From contig CAZUDB010000002.1 of assembly GCA_964619055.1 (NCBI GenBank), positions 1-64,000 of the forward strand: a stretch of DNA of 64,000 bases. The letters are read 5' to 3'. Under the pieces are notes generated by a model. The model was not told where the DNA came from. It did no database searches and was given only the letters and a program-made list of their open reading frames with translations. Shown here in pieces: positions 45,826 to 54,657 of this stretch; position 1 is the stretch's first letter, and the number at the start of each line of letters is the position of its first letter. The stretch comes from CAYVUM01 sp964619055 (lineage in GTDB: Bacteria > Pseudomonadota > Alphaproteobacteria > Rhodospirillales > Defluviicoccaceae). Position numbers and translations under genes: made by a program.

Positions 45826-46829
45826 GACCGCCTCCCGGGTGTGGCCTCGGGCGTTGCGAGGCCGTGGCTCGCGGGCGTCCAAGCCGCCGCGGACGTCCGT
45901 TCCGCCGCTCGCAGTCGTGCCGAGCGTGCACGGGGGTTTTGCTGAACCTCCGCAGCTGACGGCTTCCACACACCACGACGGAGCAAGCGGAAGGTGGGCG
46001 GTGGCGCAGAGGCGGGCTCAGCTTCCGGCAAGTGGCGCGAGCGACCCGGCGTCATGTGGGCTCGGACGCGCAGAAAATCCTTCACGCGGCGATCCTCCAG
46101 CGAATGGTAGGACACGACCGCCAAGCGGCCGCCGGGCGCCAGGATCCGCTCGGCCGCATCCAGGCCGCGATCGAGTTCGCCCAGTTCGTCGTTGACGTAA
46201 ATGCGGAGCGCCTGAAACGTCCGGGTGGCTGAATCGATGGGGCCCGACGAGAATCCGATGGCGCGATGAACGATATCGGCGAGCTGCGCGGTTGTTCGGA
46301 TTGGCGCCGCTTGCCGAGCGCGGACGATTGCCGCGGCGATCCGCCGCGATGCCCGCTCCTCCCCGTAGCGCCAGATCAGCGACGCCAATTCACCCTCGTC
46401 GGCAAGCGCGACCACATCCGCGGCCGGTTCGCCGACACGCGGGTCCATGCGCATGTCCAGCGGGCCGTCGCGGCGGAAGGAAAAGCCGCGTTCCGACACC
46501 TCCATCTGATCCGATGAGACGCCAAGATCGAAGGCCACGCCATCGACGGCATGCACGCCCTGTTCGGCGAGCAGACGATCCAATTCCCCGAAGCGGCCGG
46601 ACAGCAGTGCCAATCGCCCACCATGGCGACGAAGCAAACCCGCAGCGCGGCCATGCGCATCCGGGTCGCGATCGATTCCCCACACTTGAGCCGCGCCCGC
46701 CGCCAGGATTGCCTCGGCGTAGCCGCCATCACCGAAGGTGGCGTCTGTAACGGTGGCGCCGGGGCGGACCGCGAGGGCGGAGACGATCTCGGCAACCATC
46801 ACCGGCAGGTGGATGGCCGTGGCGATCAT
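45822..46829 (-). CDS. rsmH: 16S rRNA (cytosine1402-N4)-methyltransferase
   Basis: 335 residues. DATFGDGGYAEAIL is the SAM-binding motif I, FDLGVSSDQM and GPLDMRMDP are RsmH signatures, and VVSYHSLEDRRVKDF the C-terminal block. The helical insert for RNA binding is in the middle. Overlaps mraZ and ftsL by 4 bp each. Confidence 0.95.
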   Translation of the reverse strand: MIATAIHLPVMVAEIVSALAVRPGATVTDATFGDGGYAEAILAAGAAQVWGIDRDPDAHGRAAGLLRRHGGRLALLSGRFGELDRLLAEQGVHAVDGVAFDLGVSSDQMEVSERGFSFRRDGPLDMRMDPRVGEPAADVVALADEGELASLIWRYGEERASRRIAAAIVRARQAAPIRTTAQLADIVHRAIGFSSGPIDSATRTFQALRIYVNDELGELDRGLDAAERILAPGGRLAVVSYHSLEDRRVKDFLRVRAHMTPGRSRHLPEAEPASAPPPTFRLLRRGVWKPSAAEVQQNPRARSARLRAAERTSAAAWTPASHGLATPEATPGRRS

Positions 46830-47311
46830 CGCTCACTGCTTCCCGAGCCAAGGGGCAGCGTCGCGCCGCGCTCGCGGGCACGGCTGAATGCCTCCTGCCG
46901 GCGAAGGTCGTAGGCGCCGGGATTCCAGATCTGCAGCCGCCGGCCGCGGCCCACGAACAATGCCTCAGCGTCGAGGGCCGCGTGCTCAATCAAGTCCGCC
47001 GGCAGGACAATCCGCCCCTCGGGATCGAATGGCAGCGGATGGGCACTTTCCAGAACGATAACGTTCAAGTCGTCGCCGTCGTCGGAGAACAAGTCCTGAT
47101 TGTCGATGCTGTCGGCAATCCGCGCCATGTCGGCTTCGCTGCACCCTTCGATGGCCGGCCCCTTAAAGGACGGAAAGGCATAAATGCCAGTAAAAGCTTG
47201 CGGCTCGCGCGGGGTGAGGTCGCGGGCAAAGGCCTCCCGAAAGGGCTTGGGCACCGAGACCCGCCCCTTGCGATCGATCCTATTGATGTGACGGCCGACA
47301 AGAAGTGCCAT
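46826..47311 (-). CDS. mraZ: Transcriptional regulator MraZ
   Basis: 161 residues, with two AbrB-like SpoVT halves: the first begins INRIDRKGRVSVPKPFR, the second ends HPLPFDPEGRIVLPADLIEHA. MraZ binds TGGG repeats in its own promoter and controls the dcw cluster. The ATG at 47311 follows an AGGG-type ribosome site; the frame extension to 47449 would run through the promoter and is rejected. Confidence 0.95.
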   Translation of the reverse strand: MALLVGRHINRIDRKGRVSVPKPFREAFARDLTPREPQAFTGIYAFPSFKGPAIEGCSEADMARIADSIDNQDLFSDDGDDLNVIVLESAHPLPFDPEGRIVLPADLIEHAALDAEALFVGRGRRLQIWNPGAYDLRRQEAFSRARERGATLPLGSGSSER

Positions 47312-47419
47312 CCCGGCCCTGCCTGAGTCCCATTCCGAATGCCCGCGTTCGTGCGCCCGCTTTTTGAACAGTGGGCTGCCGAGGTGGCACTCGGTTCTCG
47401 CCAAAAGGGTATTGTCGTT

Positions 47420-47453
47420 TGGGATATCATGGGATTTTTTGGGCGTCAATGGG
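47420..47453. promoter_or_regulatory. MraZ operator: four TGGG repeats at 10-bp spacing
   Basis: TGGG occurs at 47420, 47430, 47440 and 47450 on the plus strand, each separated by 6 bases, so all face the same side of the helix. This is the known MraZ recognition pattern. The promoter elements of mraZ lie among these repeats, so MraZ binding should block RNA polymerase (inference). A fifth TGGG at 47481 is one base off phase. Confidence 0.85.
47421..47449 (-). promoter_or_regulatory. mraZ / dcw promoter
   Basis: On the minus strand, TTGACG (47449-47444) as -35, a 17-bp spacer, and TATCCC (47426-47421) as a weak -10. The -35 sits exactly between the third and fourth TGGG repeats. The implied leader is about 100 nt to the mraZ start. 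Confidence 0.55.
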
Positions 47454-47755
47454 ATTAATTGAAAAAATCAAGAAAACAGATGGGTAAGAGAGAAGAATCT
47501 CACGGTTGAGTAAGAGATTGATCGAACGGGGGCCATAGATCTCGAAACGGTGGGATAGTATTCGCCCTGTGCGATCGGTCGAAGGAACCGCGAATGTTAA
47601 GAGGCAATTAACATCTGCGTTCGTTCATTTTATGTTCTTGTTTTGATCCAAAATTGGCGGTCGTTGACATCGAGGGCGGCGGCCGCGATCGCCGTCGATT
47701 GTCGCGACTCAAACGTGCGTGTGCGCTTGACCAGCGGCCCGTGGGATCTCGAGTG
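47454..47755. other. Non-coding region between mraZ promoter and rnpB
   Basis: About 300 bp, partly AT-rich (47454-47660), between the 3' end of RNase P RNA and the mraZ operator. No ORF with a ribosome site was found. Only a short imperfect dyad (AATCTC/GAGATT near 47496-47519) stands out. Confidence 0.4.
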
Positions 47756-48165
47756 GATGGGTCAGACGGCCTGTAAGCCGGGTTCTGTCCCCGCGATCGC
47801 CGCGGGGGATGGCCATTCATCTGGGACGTCCGTTGCCGAACGCCTCGCGCGACCGACCCGGACGGCGGCTCGAAAACTCGCCTGCCGGTGAACCGGCGTG
47901 CCGTCCCTACTTGGTCTTGCTCCCGGTGGGGTTTACCATGCCGTCGCCGTTACCGGCGGCGCGGTGCGCTCTTACCGCACCTTTTCACCCTTGCCGGCAG
48001 CCGTTCCGATCGCCGTGGAACGGGTGCAGGCGGTTTGCTTTCTGTGGCACTTTCCCTGGGGTCGCCCCCGCCGGGCGTTACCCGGCACCGTGTTTCCGTG
48101 GAGCCCGGACTTTCCTCCCCCGCCTTGTCACAGGCGAAGGCGACCATCCGGCCGTCTGACCCGAG
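47756..48165 (-). ncRNA. rnpB: RNase P RNA (class A)
   Basis: The minus strand contains the universal RNase P blocks: GGGGAGGAAAGTCCGGGCTC near the 5' end, CAGAAAGCAAACCGCC, GGTAAGGGTGAAA-like and GTGCGGTAAGAGCGCACC in the middle, and ACAGAACCCGGCTTA near the 3' end. The ends form helix P1, a 13-bp perfect pairing (48150-48162 with 47759-47771). About 410 nt. The 5' end agrees with a promoter ending at 48172. It cleaves tRNA leaders together with the RnpA protein. Confidence 0.96.
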
Positions 48166-48171
48166 CCAAAA

Positions 48172-48199
48172 ATGGTAACAGGTTCGACGACCGCGTCAA
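48172..48199 (-). promoter_or_regulatory. rnpB promoter
   Basis: On the minus strand, TTGACG (48199-48194), a 16-bp spacer and TACCAT (48177-48172). The start point predicted 6-7 bases further falls at about 48165, just before helix P1 of the RNA. The -35 overlaps the last codons of the amidase gene. Confidence 0.65.
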
Positions 48200-48891
48200 T
48201 CATGCGTGCTCGGCGGTCGCTCAACCAGGGCAGCCAAGCCGTGGACGCGACGCGCCGTTTCAAAGTCGATGCGGCCGTTGACACGGCTGGGGCGAAAGTG
48301 ACGCTGAAATGCGCGAACGGCGTGCGGAAGGTGGGACACATCGTAGCCGATCGTGGTCAAGTCTCGGCGTATCACATCCGGGTCCATGAGGCATGCATCG
48401 GCTTCCGCGGGCCAAAGGCCGATGCCCGCCGCCGCCAGGGTCGGCCAATCGAACAACTCGCCCGGGTCTTTCTTCCGTGCCGGCGCCACATCCGAATGGC
48501 CGACCACGTTTCGCTCGGCAATGGGCCACCGACCCAGGATATCGACACACAGATCGAGACACGCCGCCATTTGATTGTCGGGGAACGGCCGGTAGCCGAA
48601 CTCGTGGCCCGGGTTGACCAGCTCGATTCCGATGGAGCGGGCATTGATGTCGCGATGTCCACGCCAGAAGGACACCCCGGCGTGCCAAGCCCGCAGGTTT
48701 TCGTCCACAAGTGCGAACAGCGTACCATCTTCATCGATCAGCCAGTGCGCGCTGACCTGGGCCTCGGGATCGCACAGGCGCGCGATGGCCGCGTCCGCCG
48801 ACGTCATCCCCGTGTAGTGCAGCACGAGTGTGTCGACGAGCGCGCCGGGCGGACGGGTATCAAAGTTGGGAGAACGGATTTCGGTCATCAC
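48196..48891 (-). CDS. N-acetylmuramoyl-L-alanine amidase, AmpD type
   Basis: 231 residues. Amidase_2 domain (about 15-150) with zinc ligands expected in TLVLHYTG and GHSDVAPARKKDPG, followed by a short peptidoglycan-binding-like helical region (about 170-220). Splits the amide between MurNAc (or anhydro-MurNAc) and L-Ala. No signal peptide, so probably cytoplasmic muropeptide recycling as for AmpD. Starts 12 bp after the EamA gene; ATG 48888 is a second possible start. Confidence 0.9.
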   Translation of the reverse strand: MMTEIRSPNFDTRPPGALVDTLVLHYTGMTSADAAIARLCDPEAQVSAHWLIDEDGTLFALVDENLRAWHAGVSFWRGHRDINARSIGIELVNPGHEFGYRPFPDNQMAACLDLCVDILGRWPIAERNVVGHSDVAPARKKDPGELFDWPTLAAAGIGLWPAEADACLMDPDVIRRDLTTIGYDVSHLPHAVRAFQRHFRPSRVNGRIDFETARRVHGLAALVERPPSTHD

Positions 48892-48903
48892 CGCAGCGTC
48901 CGG

Positions 48904-49782
48904 TCAGGGGGCAGGGCGTCTTGCGACCGGCGATGAAGCGGGACGGAGGAACTGGATCATGGCAACGCCGCCGAGCGTCACAAGACCGCCGCCCACCGTC
49001 GCCCAGGTCAGCGGCTCATCGAGCAGCAGGGCGGCTAGACCGACGGCGAGGACCGGGGCCAAGAACGTGATCGGGACGACTTGGTTCACCGCGTGCTTTC
49101 CAATCAGGTAATACCACAATCCATAGGCTGCGATCGACGACGCCACGGCTGTGTAAAAGACGGCGCCGTAGCCACGCCAATCGGCGCTGACGAGGGCCGC
49201 GATTTGCCCCTGCTCCAGCAGCAGGGACATCACCAGAAGCTGGGGCGCGGCAAGGAGTCCGAGCCACGCGCTTAAAACAAACGGGCGAATATCACCCAAC
49301 CGTTTGATCAAAATGTTGGCGCCCGCCCACGCCGCTGCCGCAATGACCACCAACGTCAAGTGGCTGAGGCTTGGCGGCTCTGCTGGCGTGCCGGCCAGCA
49401 GCCAGATCCCCGAAAAGGCGAGACCCATCCCGGCCATCTGCCAAGGACCGATCCGCTCCCCGTAGACAAGCCGTGCAAACAGGGTGCTGAACGGCACGCC
49501 GAGTTGGATAGCGATCGCCGCCGGGCCAGCATCCACGCCGGACAAGCCCACAAACAACAGCCCGAAATGGCAGCAGCCCAGAACGACCGACAACAAAAGC
49601 ATCTGGCGAAAGCGTGACCCGAGCGGCCGCAGCCAGGGGATCAGGAGCAGCGCCACGAGTGAGAAACGCAGCGCTAGAAAAAACAAGGGCGGCATCTCGC
49701 CGACGCCCGTCTTCGCAACGACGAAGTTGAGAGCCCAGATCAAAACAACGCTCCAGGCCGCCGTCCAGTCCAGAACGCTCAC
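48904..49782 (-). CDS. EamA family (DMT) transporter
   Basis: 292 residues with about ten membrane helices in two EamA repeats (about 5-130 and 142-278). The drug/metabolite transporter superfamily exports amino acids, metabolites or purines; the substrate is unknown here. Lies between a DjlA-like gene and the amidase gene on the same strand. Confidence 0.88.
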   Translation of the reverse strand: MSVLDWTAAWSVVLIWALNFVVAKTGVGEMPPLFFLALRFSLVALLLIPWLRPLGSRFRQMLLLSVVLGCCHFGLLFVGLSGVDAGPAAIAIQLGVPFSTLFARLVYGERIGPWQMAGMGLAFSGIWLLAGTPAEPPSLSHLTLVVIAAAAWAGANILIKRLGDIRPFVLSAWLGLLAAPQLLVMSLLLEQGQIAALVSADWRGYGAVFYTAVASSIAAYGLWYYLIGKHAVNQVVPITFLAPVLAVGLAALLLDEPLTWATVGGGLVTLGGVAMIQFLRPASSPVARRPAP

Positions 49783-49835
49783 TGCGCAAAGATCCCGCCG
49801 TTGGTGGGGAAGGCGCGAACCGCCATCTGGCAGAT

Positions 49836-50651
49836 CTAACGCAACTGGCGTTCTTTTTCGATCGCCTCATAGGCGGCGTTGATCGACGCCATTTTTTCGT
49901 TGGCGAGCTGCACGGCCTCCTCCGGGAGTCCTTTCGCCACCAGAATGTCCGGGTGGTTGAGACGGATCAGGCGCCGCCAGGCCTGCTTCACCTCATCGTT
50001 GGAGGCCGTTGGGGCCACTTCGAGCACTGAGTATGGGTCCAACGTCATGGTGGCATTGAACATGGCGCTGATCCGCTCGAATGGCCGACCGCCGAGTCCG
50101 AAGATATCTGCCACCTGCCGGAGGAACGCCATTTCGGCCGATGAAATCACGCCATCAGCCTTGGCAATGTGGAACAGGCCGGCCAGCAACTCCTCCAGCA
50201 CCTGGGGCTCGCCGTGGAACACGGTGGCGATCTGCTCGGCATAGGGTTCAAAGCCGTGAGCGTCGCGCTTGGCCTGATTAAAGATGGCGCCGACTGTCTT
50301 CAGGTCCTCCGGCGCAATCTGGAAGACATCCCGGAACGCATTAATCTCAGCGCGGGTCACACGGCCGTCGGCCTTGGCCATTTTGGCGGCGAGCACGACG
50401 ATTCCGATCCCGAACGCGGTTCGACGGGCATCGGGACCACTGGCCCCGGGTGAACGTCGCGCCGGTCCGGGAGGATCGCCGGGTCCCCAGCCACCACCTT
50501 CGCCACGAAGAAGCTCTAGCGGGTCGGCCCCGACCTGTTCACTGCGAATCCGATCGTAGGCATGGCCCGCCACGCCGCCAATAACCGCACCCAGCGGGCC
50601 GCCGAGCCAGAACCCGCCGACGCCACCGATAACTTTGCCCCAAATGCTCAT
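49836..50651 (-). CDS. DjlA-like TerB/DnaJ co-chaperone
   Basis: 271 residues. A Gly-rich N-terminal membrane-inserting segment (IGGVGGFWLGGPLGAVIGG) is followed by a TerB-like helical domain (about 70-190) and a C-terminal J domain with the HPD tripeptide in LIRLNHPDI. It should stimulate DnaK at the membrane. ATG 50651 matches family starts; the extension to 50729 is rejected. Confidence 0.9.
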   Translation of the reverse strand: MSIWGKVIGGVGGFWLGGPLGAVIGGVAGHAYDRIRSEQVGADPLELLRGEGGGWGPGDPPGPARRSPGASGPDARRTAFGIGIVVLAAKMAKADGRVTRAEINAFRDVFQIAPEDLKTVGAIFNQAKRDAHGFEPYAEQIATVFHGEPQVLEELLAGLFHIAKADGVISSAEMAFLRQVADIFGLGGRPFERISAMFNATMTLDPYSVLEVAPTASNDEVKQAWRRLIRLNHPDILVAKGLPEEAVQLANEKMASINAAYEAIEKERQLR

Positions 50652-50908
50652 AACAGCCGCCGATATCAGCCGCCCAAGTCGGTGCGGGAAAGTCCCGCGT
50701 CCGATCGTTGCGCCCACATAGGCGGCCACTCACCATAGCCGGTCCCGCGCCCACAGCAAACCACGGTTGGCGATTCCGGTCGCGACCATGGTCCGGACAC
50801 GCCTGCAGGCGCGCGAAGGGCAAAGTGCGCCAAGCATTGCGCAGCGCGCGATTCGATCAAACTTTCCCGGCAGTTGACGTCGCTTGAGAGCGCACCGGTG
50901 CAGTGCGG

Positions 50909-51547
50909 TTACGGGCGGTGAAGCTGGTTGTCGAGCACCTTGTCCTCGTAGGTCTGAACGACATCCTGCAGTTCGACGCGATAGGCGCCGATGAACGGCT
51001 CGCGATATCCTAGAACATCTCCGAAGCTGACCGATCGCAGTCGATCGAGAACCTCGTTGCCGACCCGGAACAGCTCCCCATTTGCGGCCTCGCAAGCCTC
51101 GAGTTGGCTGGTGGTTTCGGCCAAATCTGTGGTCAGTACTTGGCGTTCCACCTCCTTCTGGCGGGCCACGTCCGCCACCTCAGTGTACGCGATTTGCCAC
51201 TTTTCGTTGTTTTCCAGAAGGGTGTTGCGATACTCACCTTCCTGCTTCATACGGTCGTTGAATTCCTTCAAAGCGGCCTCATAGCGCACCTCGACCTGAG
51301 CCACGCGGTTCTCGGCCGCGCGCGCAACGTCCTCGATGGATGCCTCCAGCTGTTGCACTTGGCTTTGCAAGGCGGTGCGCTCGTTTTGCAGTGTGGTCAC
51401 CTGCGCATTGGCTTGGCGAAGGGCTTGTCGCAACCGCTGCTCCAGCTCCGATTGGGCGGTCACAGCGGCGGGCCAAGCCAACAGCCCGGCCAGCAGCACG
51501 GCAGCCGAAAGAAGTACCAACGGTCGCGAGAGCCTAGAAGCGCGCAT
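50909..51547 (-). CDS. Exported coiled-coil protein of the TonB/porin locus
   Basis: 212 residues. A signal peptide (about 1-31, ending TAQ) is followed by a long heptad-rich coiled coil (about 33-155, rich in Gln, Glu, Ala, Arg) and a short globular tail with a conserved-looking GDVLGYREPFIGAYRVELQD block. I do not recognise a named family. Its placement as last gene after tonB and porin recalls the periplasmic coiled-coil (DUF3450-type) genes of other TonB/ExbB operons; that link is inference. Overlaps the porin gene by 14 bp. Confidence 0.8.
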   Translation of the reverse strand: MRASRLSRPLVLLSAAVLLAGLLAWPAAVTAQSELEQRLRQALRQANAQVTTLQNERTALQSQVQQLEASIEDVARAAENRVAQVEVRYEAALKEFNDRMKQEGEYRNTLLENNEKWQIAYTEVADVARQKEVERQVLTTDLAETTSQLEACEAANGELFRVGNEVLDRLRSVSFGDVLGYREPFIGAYRVELQDVVQTYEDKVLDNQLHRP

Positions 51548-53387
51548 TAAGGTCGACCTGTATCACGTCAATGGACAGGGGCGGGCCTGCGATTTCCTCA
51601 CTGCTCAACCACCGCGCCGCCAGCCAGGTGTTGTCAGCGATGCCAAGCTGGCCGCGGAGAAAGAAGCCTTTGGCATTGGTGCCGCCCAAGTGAAAATCCG
51701 AGTCTGTAAAGCCGTCAACCGCCGCGTCGCTTTCCAGATACTTGTAGCCGATACCAAACTTCCAGTCCCACAACTCATCAATTTTCGGATACCCGACGGA
51801 AAGCTGCACAGTGAAACCTTGGGAGCCTACATCAGCGTCCTCCACGGGCACAGTCTGGCTGTTATGAACAAGAACAAGCCCACCGCTTGAGGCCAGCTTG
51901 TTCTTATTGAACGACAGATTATTGACGTACTCGGCATCAAAAATCACGTGGATTGGAGTAAACTTCGTATAATCAAACTTGAGATTGAGTGCCAAGATGT
52001 TGAAACCCGTGGCAAGGCCGAAATATTGCGGATTGCCAAACAGCGCTTGGTCCGCGGGAGATATGTTTCGCAGGGCAAAGAGGGTGTTACCCTTTTGAGA
52101 GAATTGCTGCCGCGTGATATCCGTCGGGCAATCGTCGTTTTGGAACGCCAGTTCGCAATCGCCAAGCTTGCCTCTCATATTGCTGAAGAAGTAATTAGCG
52201 ATACCAAAGCCGACTTCGAGGTCTTCCCGTACATCGAAATCGACACCGATTTGTGATCCAATTAAATAGCGGTTGCGGCTGTCTTCTTTCTCGAGTCGAA
52301 CGGACGAGAAGTTGAAGGCGGTGTTGTAAACCGGAAATCCGCCCACCGTGAAAAAGGGTCGTATCTGCGGGGTGGCTTCGAATTGGCCGCTGACCGAGAG
52401 GCCGTCAAACTGCACGTCGTCATCCCAGATCAGGTTTGTGCGGAAGAACGGGTTCGGGGCCCGGCCCACGTCGATCGTCACCTCATCGATGGGCTTGAAG
52501 CGGAGATAGGCCTGATCCAGCCAGATCTGATACTTGCTGAAGTTACCGCCTTGGGCTCGCGAAGAGGCCGAGCCAAGGGTTTGGTTCGTCGACACCGGGC
52601 CGTTGTCGCTACCCGTCGCCAGTCTGATCCGGGTGGTCACGGGGTCGGCGATCTTGGCTTCCAGACCGACGCGAGCGCGAAGGCGGAAGAGCTGACGGTC
52701 CTCAGTCGTGTTGAATGTGGGCGGAATATCGACAGCCGCCGTATTGAATGGTGTCGGTACGAGGATCGGGTCGCCGGTATTAATCTCGTTCACATCGATA
52801 AAGTTGTTGAAGTTCTCGCTTCCAAAAAAGACCTGTTCGAAGCGGAAGCGAACATCGCCAAACAGCTTGATCCTGGAGGTCCACTCCGGAAACGAGTCCG
52901 GGGCGGCCCAACTTTGCGCGCGGGCCTCGATGAGCACGTCCTGCTTGATATCTTCTGTGATCTGGCGTTTGACCGGTTCAGGAATATAGGGAACGCGTAC
53001 GGTGCCCGGGTCGGCCAGAACCACGCCCACCGGCCGGCCCGCAGCGGCCTCCGCCTGCGCTTGTGCCAACAGGGCCTGTGCTGTTGCCTCGTCGATTACC
53101 TTGTTCTGCACGAGAAGGCGGATCAGGTTCATGACAACCGTCTCGGACTGCGATGGCGAAAAGGGCGTTGGCGCCACCGGAGGTTCCGTCGGCGGCAGGC
53201 TCAATCCGGGTGGCTCAAATGGCTCCGTGATCACGGTGCTGGGATCGGGGATGCCTTGCCCATATCCCGGCGTGATCGTGGCGATGAAAAGAAGCCCGGC
53301 GATCGTTCCGGTCCACACCCTCAGACCGCACGTTCCTGGCTGCTGACGTCGGTCCTTGCCCGTCGCCGGCCGTCGTTGTTCGGCCAT
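51534..53387 (-). CDS. Putative outer membrane porin (large beta-barrel)
   Basis: 617 residues. A signal-like stretch lies at about 22-44, then a Pro-rich linker, a helical segment (about 80-125, with an IDEATAQALLAQAQAEAAA helix) and a long alternating polar/aromatic region (about 170-617) typical of a beta-barrel, ending in a C-terminal Phe. Motifs such as WLDQAYLRFKPIDEVTIDVGR resemble the putative porin (Porin_5-like) family. The start at 53387 has AGGGGAG upstream. It lies 102 bp after tonB and is the likely outer-membrane channel of this operon. Confidence 0.85.
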   Translation of the reverse strand: MAEQRRPATGKDRRQQPGTCGLRVWTGTIAGLLFIATITPGYGQGIPDPSTVITEPFEPPGLSLPPTEPPVAPTPFSPSQSETVVMNLIRLLVQNKVIDEATAQALLAQAQAEAAAGRPVGVVLADPGTVRVPYIPEPVKRQITEDIKQDVLIEARAQSWAAPDSFPEWTSRIKLFGDVRFRFEQVFFGSENFNNFIDVNEINTGDPILVPTPFNTAAVDIPPTFNTTEDRQLFRLRARVGLEAKIADPVTTRIRLATGSDNGPVSTNQTLGSASSRAQGGNFSKYQIWLDQAYLRFKPIDEVTIDVGRAPNPFFRTNLIWDDDVQFDGLSVSGQFEATPQIRPFFTVGGFPVYNTAFNFSSVRLEKEDSRNRYLIGSQIGVDFDVREDLEVGFGIANYFFSNMRGKLGDCELAFQNDDCPTDITRQQFSQKGNTLFALRNISPADQALFGNPQYFGLATGFNILALNLKFDYTKFTPIHVIFDAEYVNNLSFNKNKLASSGGLVLVHNSQTVPVEDADVGSQGFTVQLSVGYPKIDELWDWKFGIGYKYLESDAAVDGFTDSDFHLGGTNAKGFFLRGQLGIADNTWLAARWLSSEEIAGPPLSIDVIQVDLNARF

Positions 53388-53489
53388 CCGTACTCCCCTC
53401 TCTTGTCCTGACCGCCCGCTGGCCGCGGGCGAATTGGTCCCGTCAAGGTTGGTTTGACGGCGGCGCACGATGGCACCGCCCATGGCGAT

Positions 53490-54215
53490 CTATCCCGCGG
53501 TTGCGGCCCGCGCTGCGGTGCGGATTTTGACGTGCACCAATCCCGAGGACGACAGCAGGTCCTGGGGCGGGGGCCGGTCCAGGACCACGCCTTGCAAGGC
53601 CTGTCCCGCCAGCACCGTATCGATTTCCGGAACGCCCGTGCTTTCCAACAGCTGGACACGGACAATTCGTCCCGATGAATCAACCCAAACATCCATTCGG
53701 GTCCCCCTGAACTGCGAAAAGCGCAGCTTGTCGTGGCGGCGGATGGCCGATGTAATGCTGCGCTGGACGACGCCGGCATACCACCGCTCGGCCGTTGCGC
53801 CGCCCTGACCATCGCGGCCAAGGCGCGACCCACCGGGCCGGCCGACGAGCCCGAACGCATCACCGGGTCCGGTTCCTTCGGCATCAATGCCCAGATCGCC
53901 GGCTGGCGGCGGCTCGTCCAACTGCTCAATGGGCTCGGGCTCCAGGGGCTCCGGCTCCTGAATTTCGGGCTCGACGATTTCCTCCTCCTCGGGGGGCGGC
54001 GGTTCCTCCTCCACTTCGGGCGGCGGCGGCGGCGGTGGAGTGTTGAGAAGCGTCACCATCTGCTCTGGCGGGGGGGCTGTCGGCTGCGAGTCCTGAAGGG
54101 TCGAGACGAAGACCAGCAGTAGGGCAGCGGAACCTCCGCCCAAGACCAGCGTGATCAAGCCGAGCATATTGCGCTGCAGCCAGTTGCCTCGCTGTTCCTC
54201 GTCCGTGTCCAGCAT
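53490..54215 (-). CDS. tonB: TonB family energy transducer
   Basis: 241 residues. Short cytoplasmic tail, one membrane helix (about 17-39), a Pro/Glu-rich periplasmic spacer (about 46-105; PPPPPPPEVEEEPPPP), a Gly-rich hinge, and a TonB C-terminal domain (about 150-235) including SGRIVRVQLLESTGVPEID. It should carry proton-motive energy from the ExbB–ExbD motor encoded upstream to an outer-membrane partner. Lies 29 bp after exbD. Confidence 0.9.
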   Translation of the reverse strand: MLDTDEEQRGNWLQRNMLGLITLVLGGGSAALLLVFVSTLQDSQPTAPPPEQMVTLLNTPPPPPPPEVEEEPPPPEEEEIVEPEIQEPEPLEPEPIEQLDEPPPAGDLGIDAEGTGPGDAFGLVGRPGGSRLGRDGQGGATAERWYAGVVQRSITSAIRRHDKLRFSQFRGTRMDVWVDSSGRIVRVQLLESTGVPEIDTVLAGQALQGVVLDRPPPQDLLSSSGLVHVKIRTAARAATAG

Positions 54216-54244
54216 GGCTATAAACGTCCCGTCCTCGCCTGACC

Positions 54245-54652
54245 TCAGCCGCTTGTGAGGGCCTTGGTGGCCAAACCGATTTTGGTGATGTCCAAGCGCG
54301 CGAGCAGGTCGAGAACATCAATGACAAGCTGATACGCGGTGTCACCGTCGCCCTTGACAACCACTGGGAACTCCCCCTCGGCCGCTTGGGCCGTACGAAG
54401 GCGGCTTTCCAGTTCGCTCAGCGTCACGGCATAGGTGTCGAGGAAGATTGTCCCATCCCGCGTCACCACGATCGCCTTTGTGCTCGGCTTACCAAGGTTT
54501 GGTGCCTCGCTCGCTTTCGGCAAATCGACCCGGATGCCCTGGATCGCTACCGTTGTCATGATGATGAAAATGATCAGCAACACGTAGGCAAGATCGAGCA
54601 TCGGCGTGATGTTGATCTCGTCGTACGGTTTCTCTTCATCCTGCTGTTTCAT
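54245..54652 (-). CDS. exbD: Biopolymer transport protein ExbD
   Basis: 135 residues, one membrane helix (about 20-38) with the proton-conducting Asp in INITPMLDLAYVLLIIF, and a periplasmic ExbD/TolR domain. Forms the motor with the fused ExbB directly upstream (5-bp gap) and powers TonB. Confidence 0.94.
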   Translation of the reverse strand: MKQQDEEKPYDEINITPMLDLAYVLLIIFIIMTTVAIQGIRVDLPKASEAPNLGKPSTKAIVVTRDGTIFLDTYAVTLSELESRLRTAQAAEGEFPVVVKGDGDTAYQLVIDVLDLLARLDITKIGLATKALTSG

Positions 54653-54657
54653 CGGAT

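Noticed and set aside
47312..47449. 46-residue N-terminal extension of MraZ
   Set aside because: It covers the promoter and TGGG operator; MraZ proteins begin at the ATG at 47311.
47809..48281. Plus-strand frames of 96-127 codons
   Set aside because: They cross RNase P RNA on the opposite strand, which explains the sequence fully.
52383..53411. Plus-strand frame of 342 codons
   Set aside because: Antisense to the putative porin; no ribosome site or domain.
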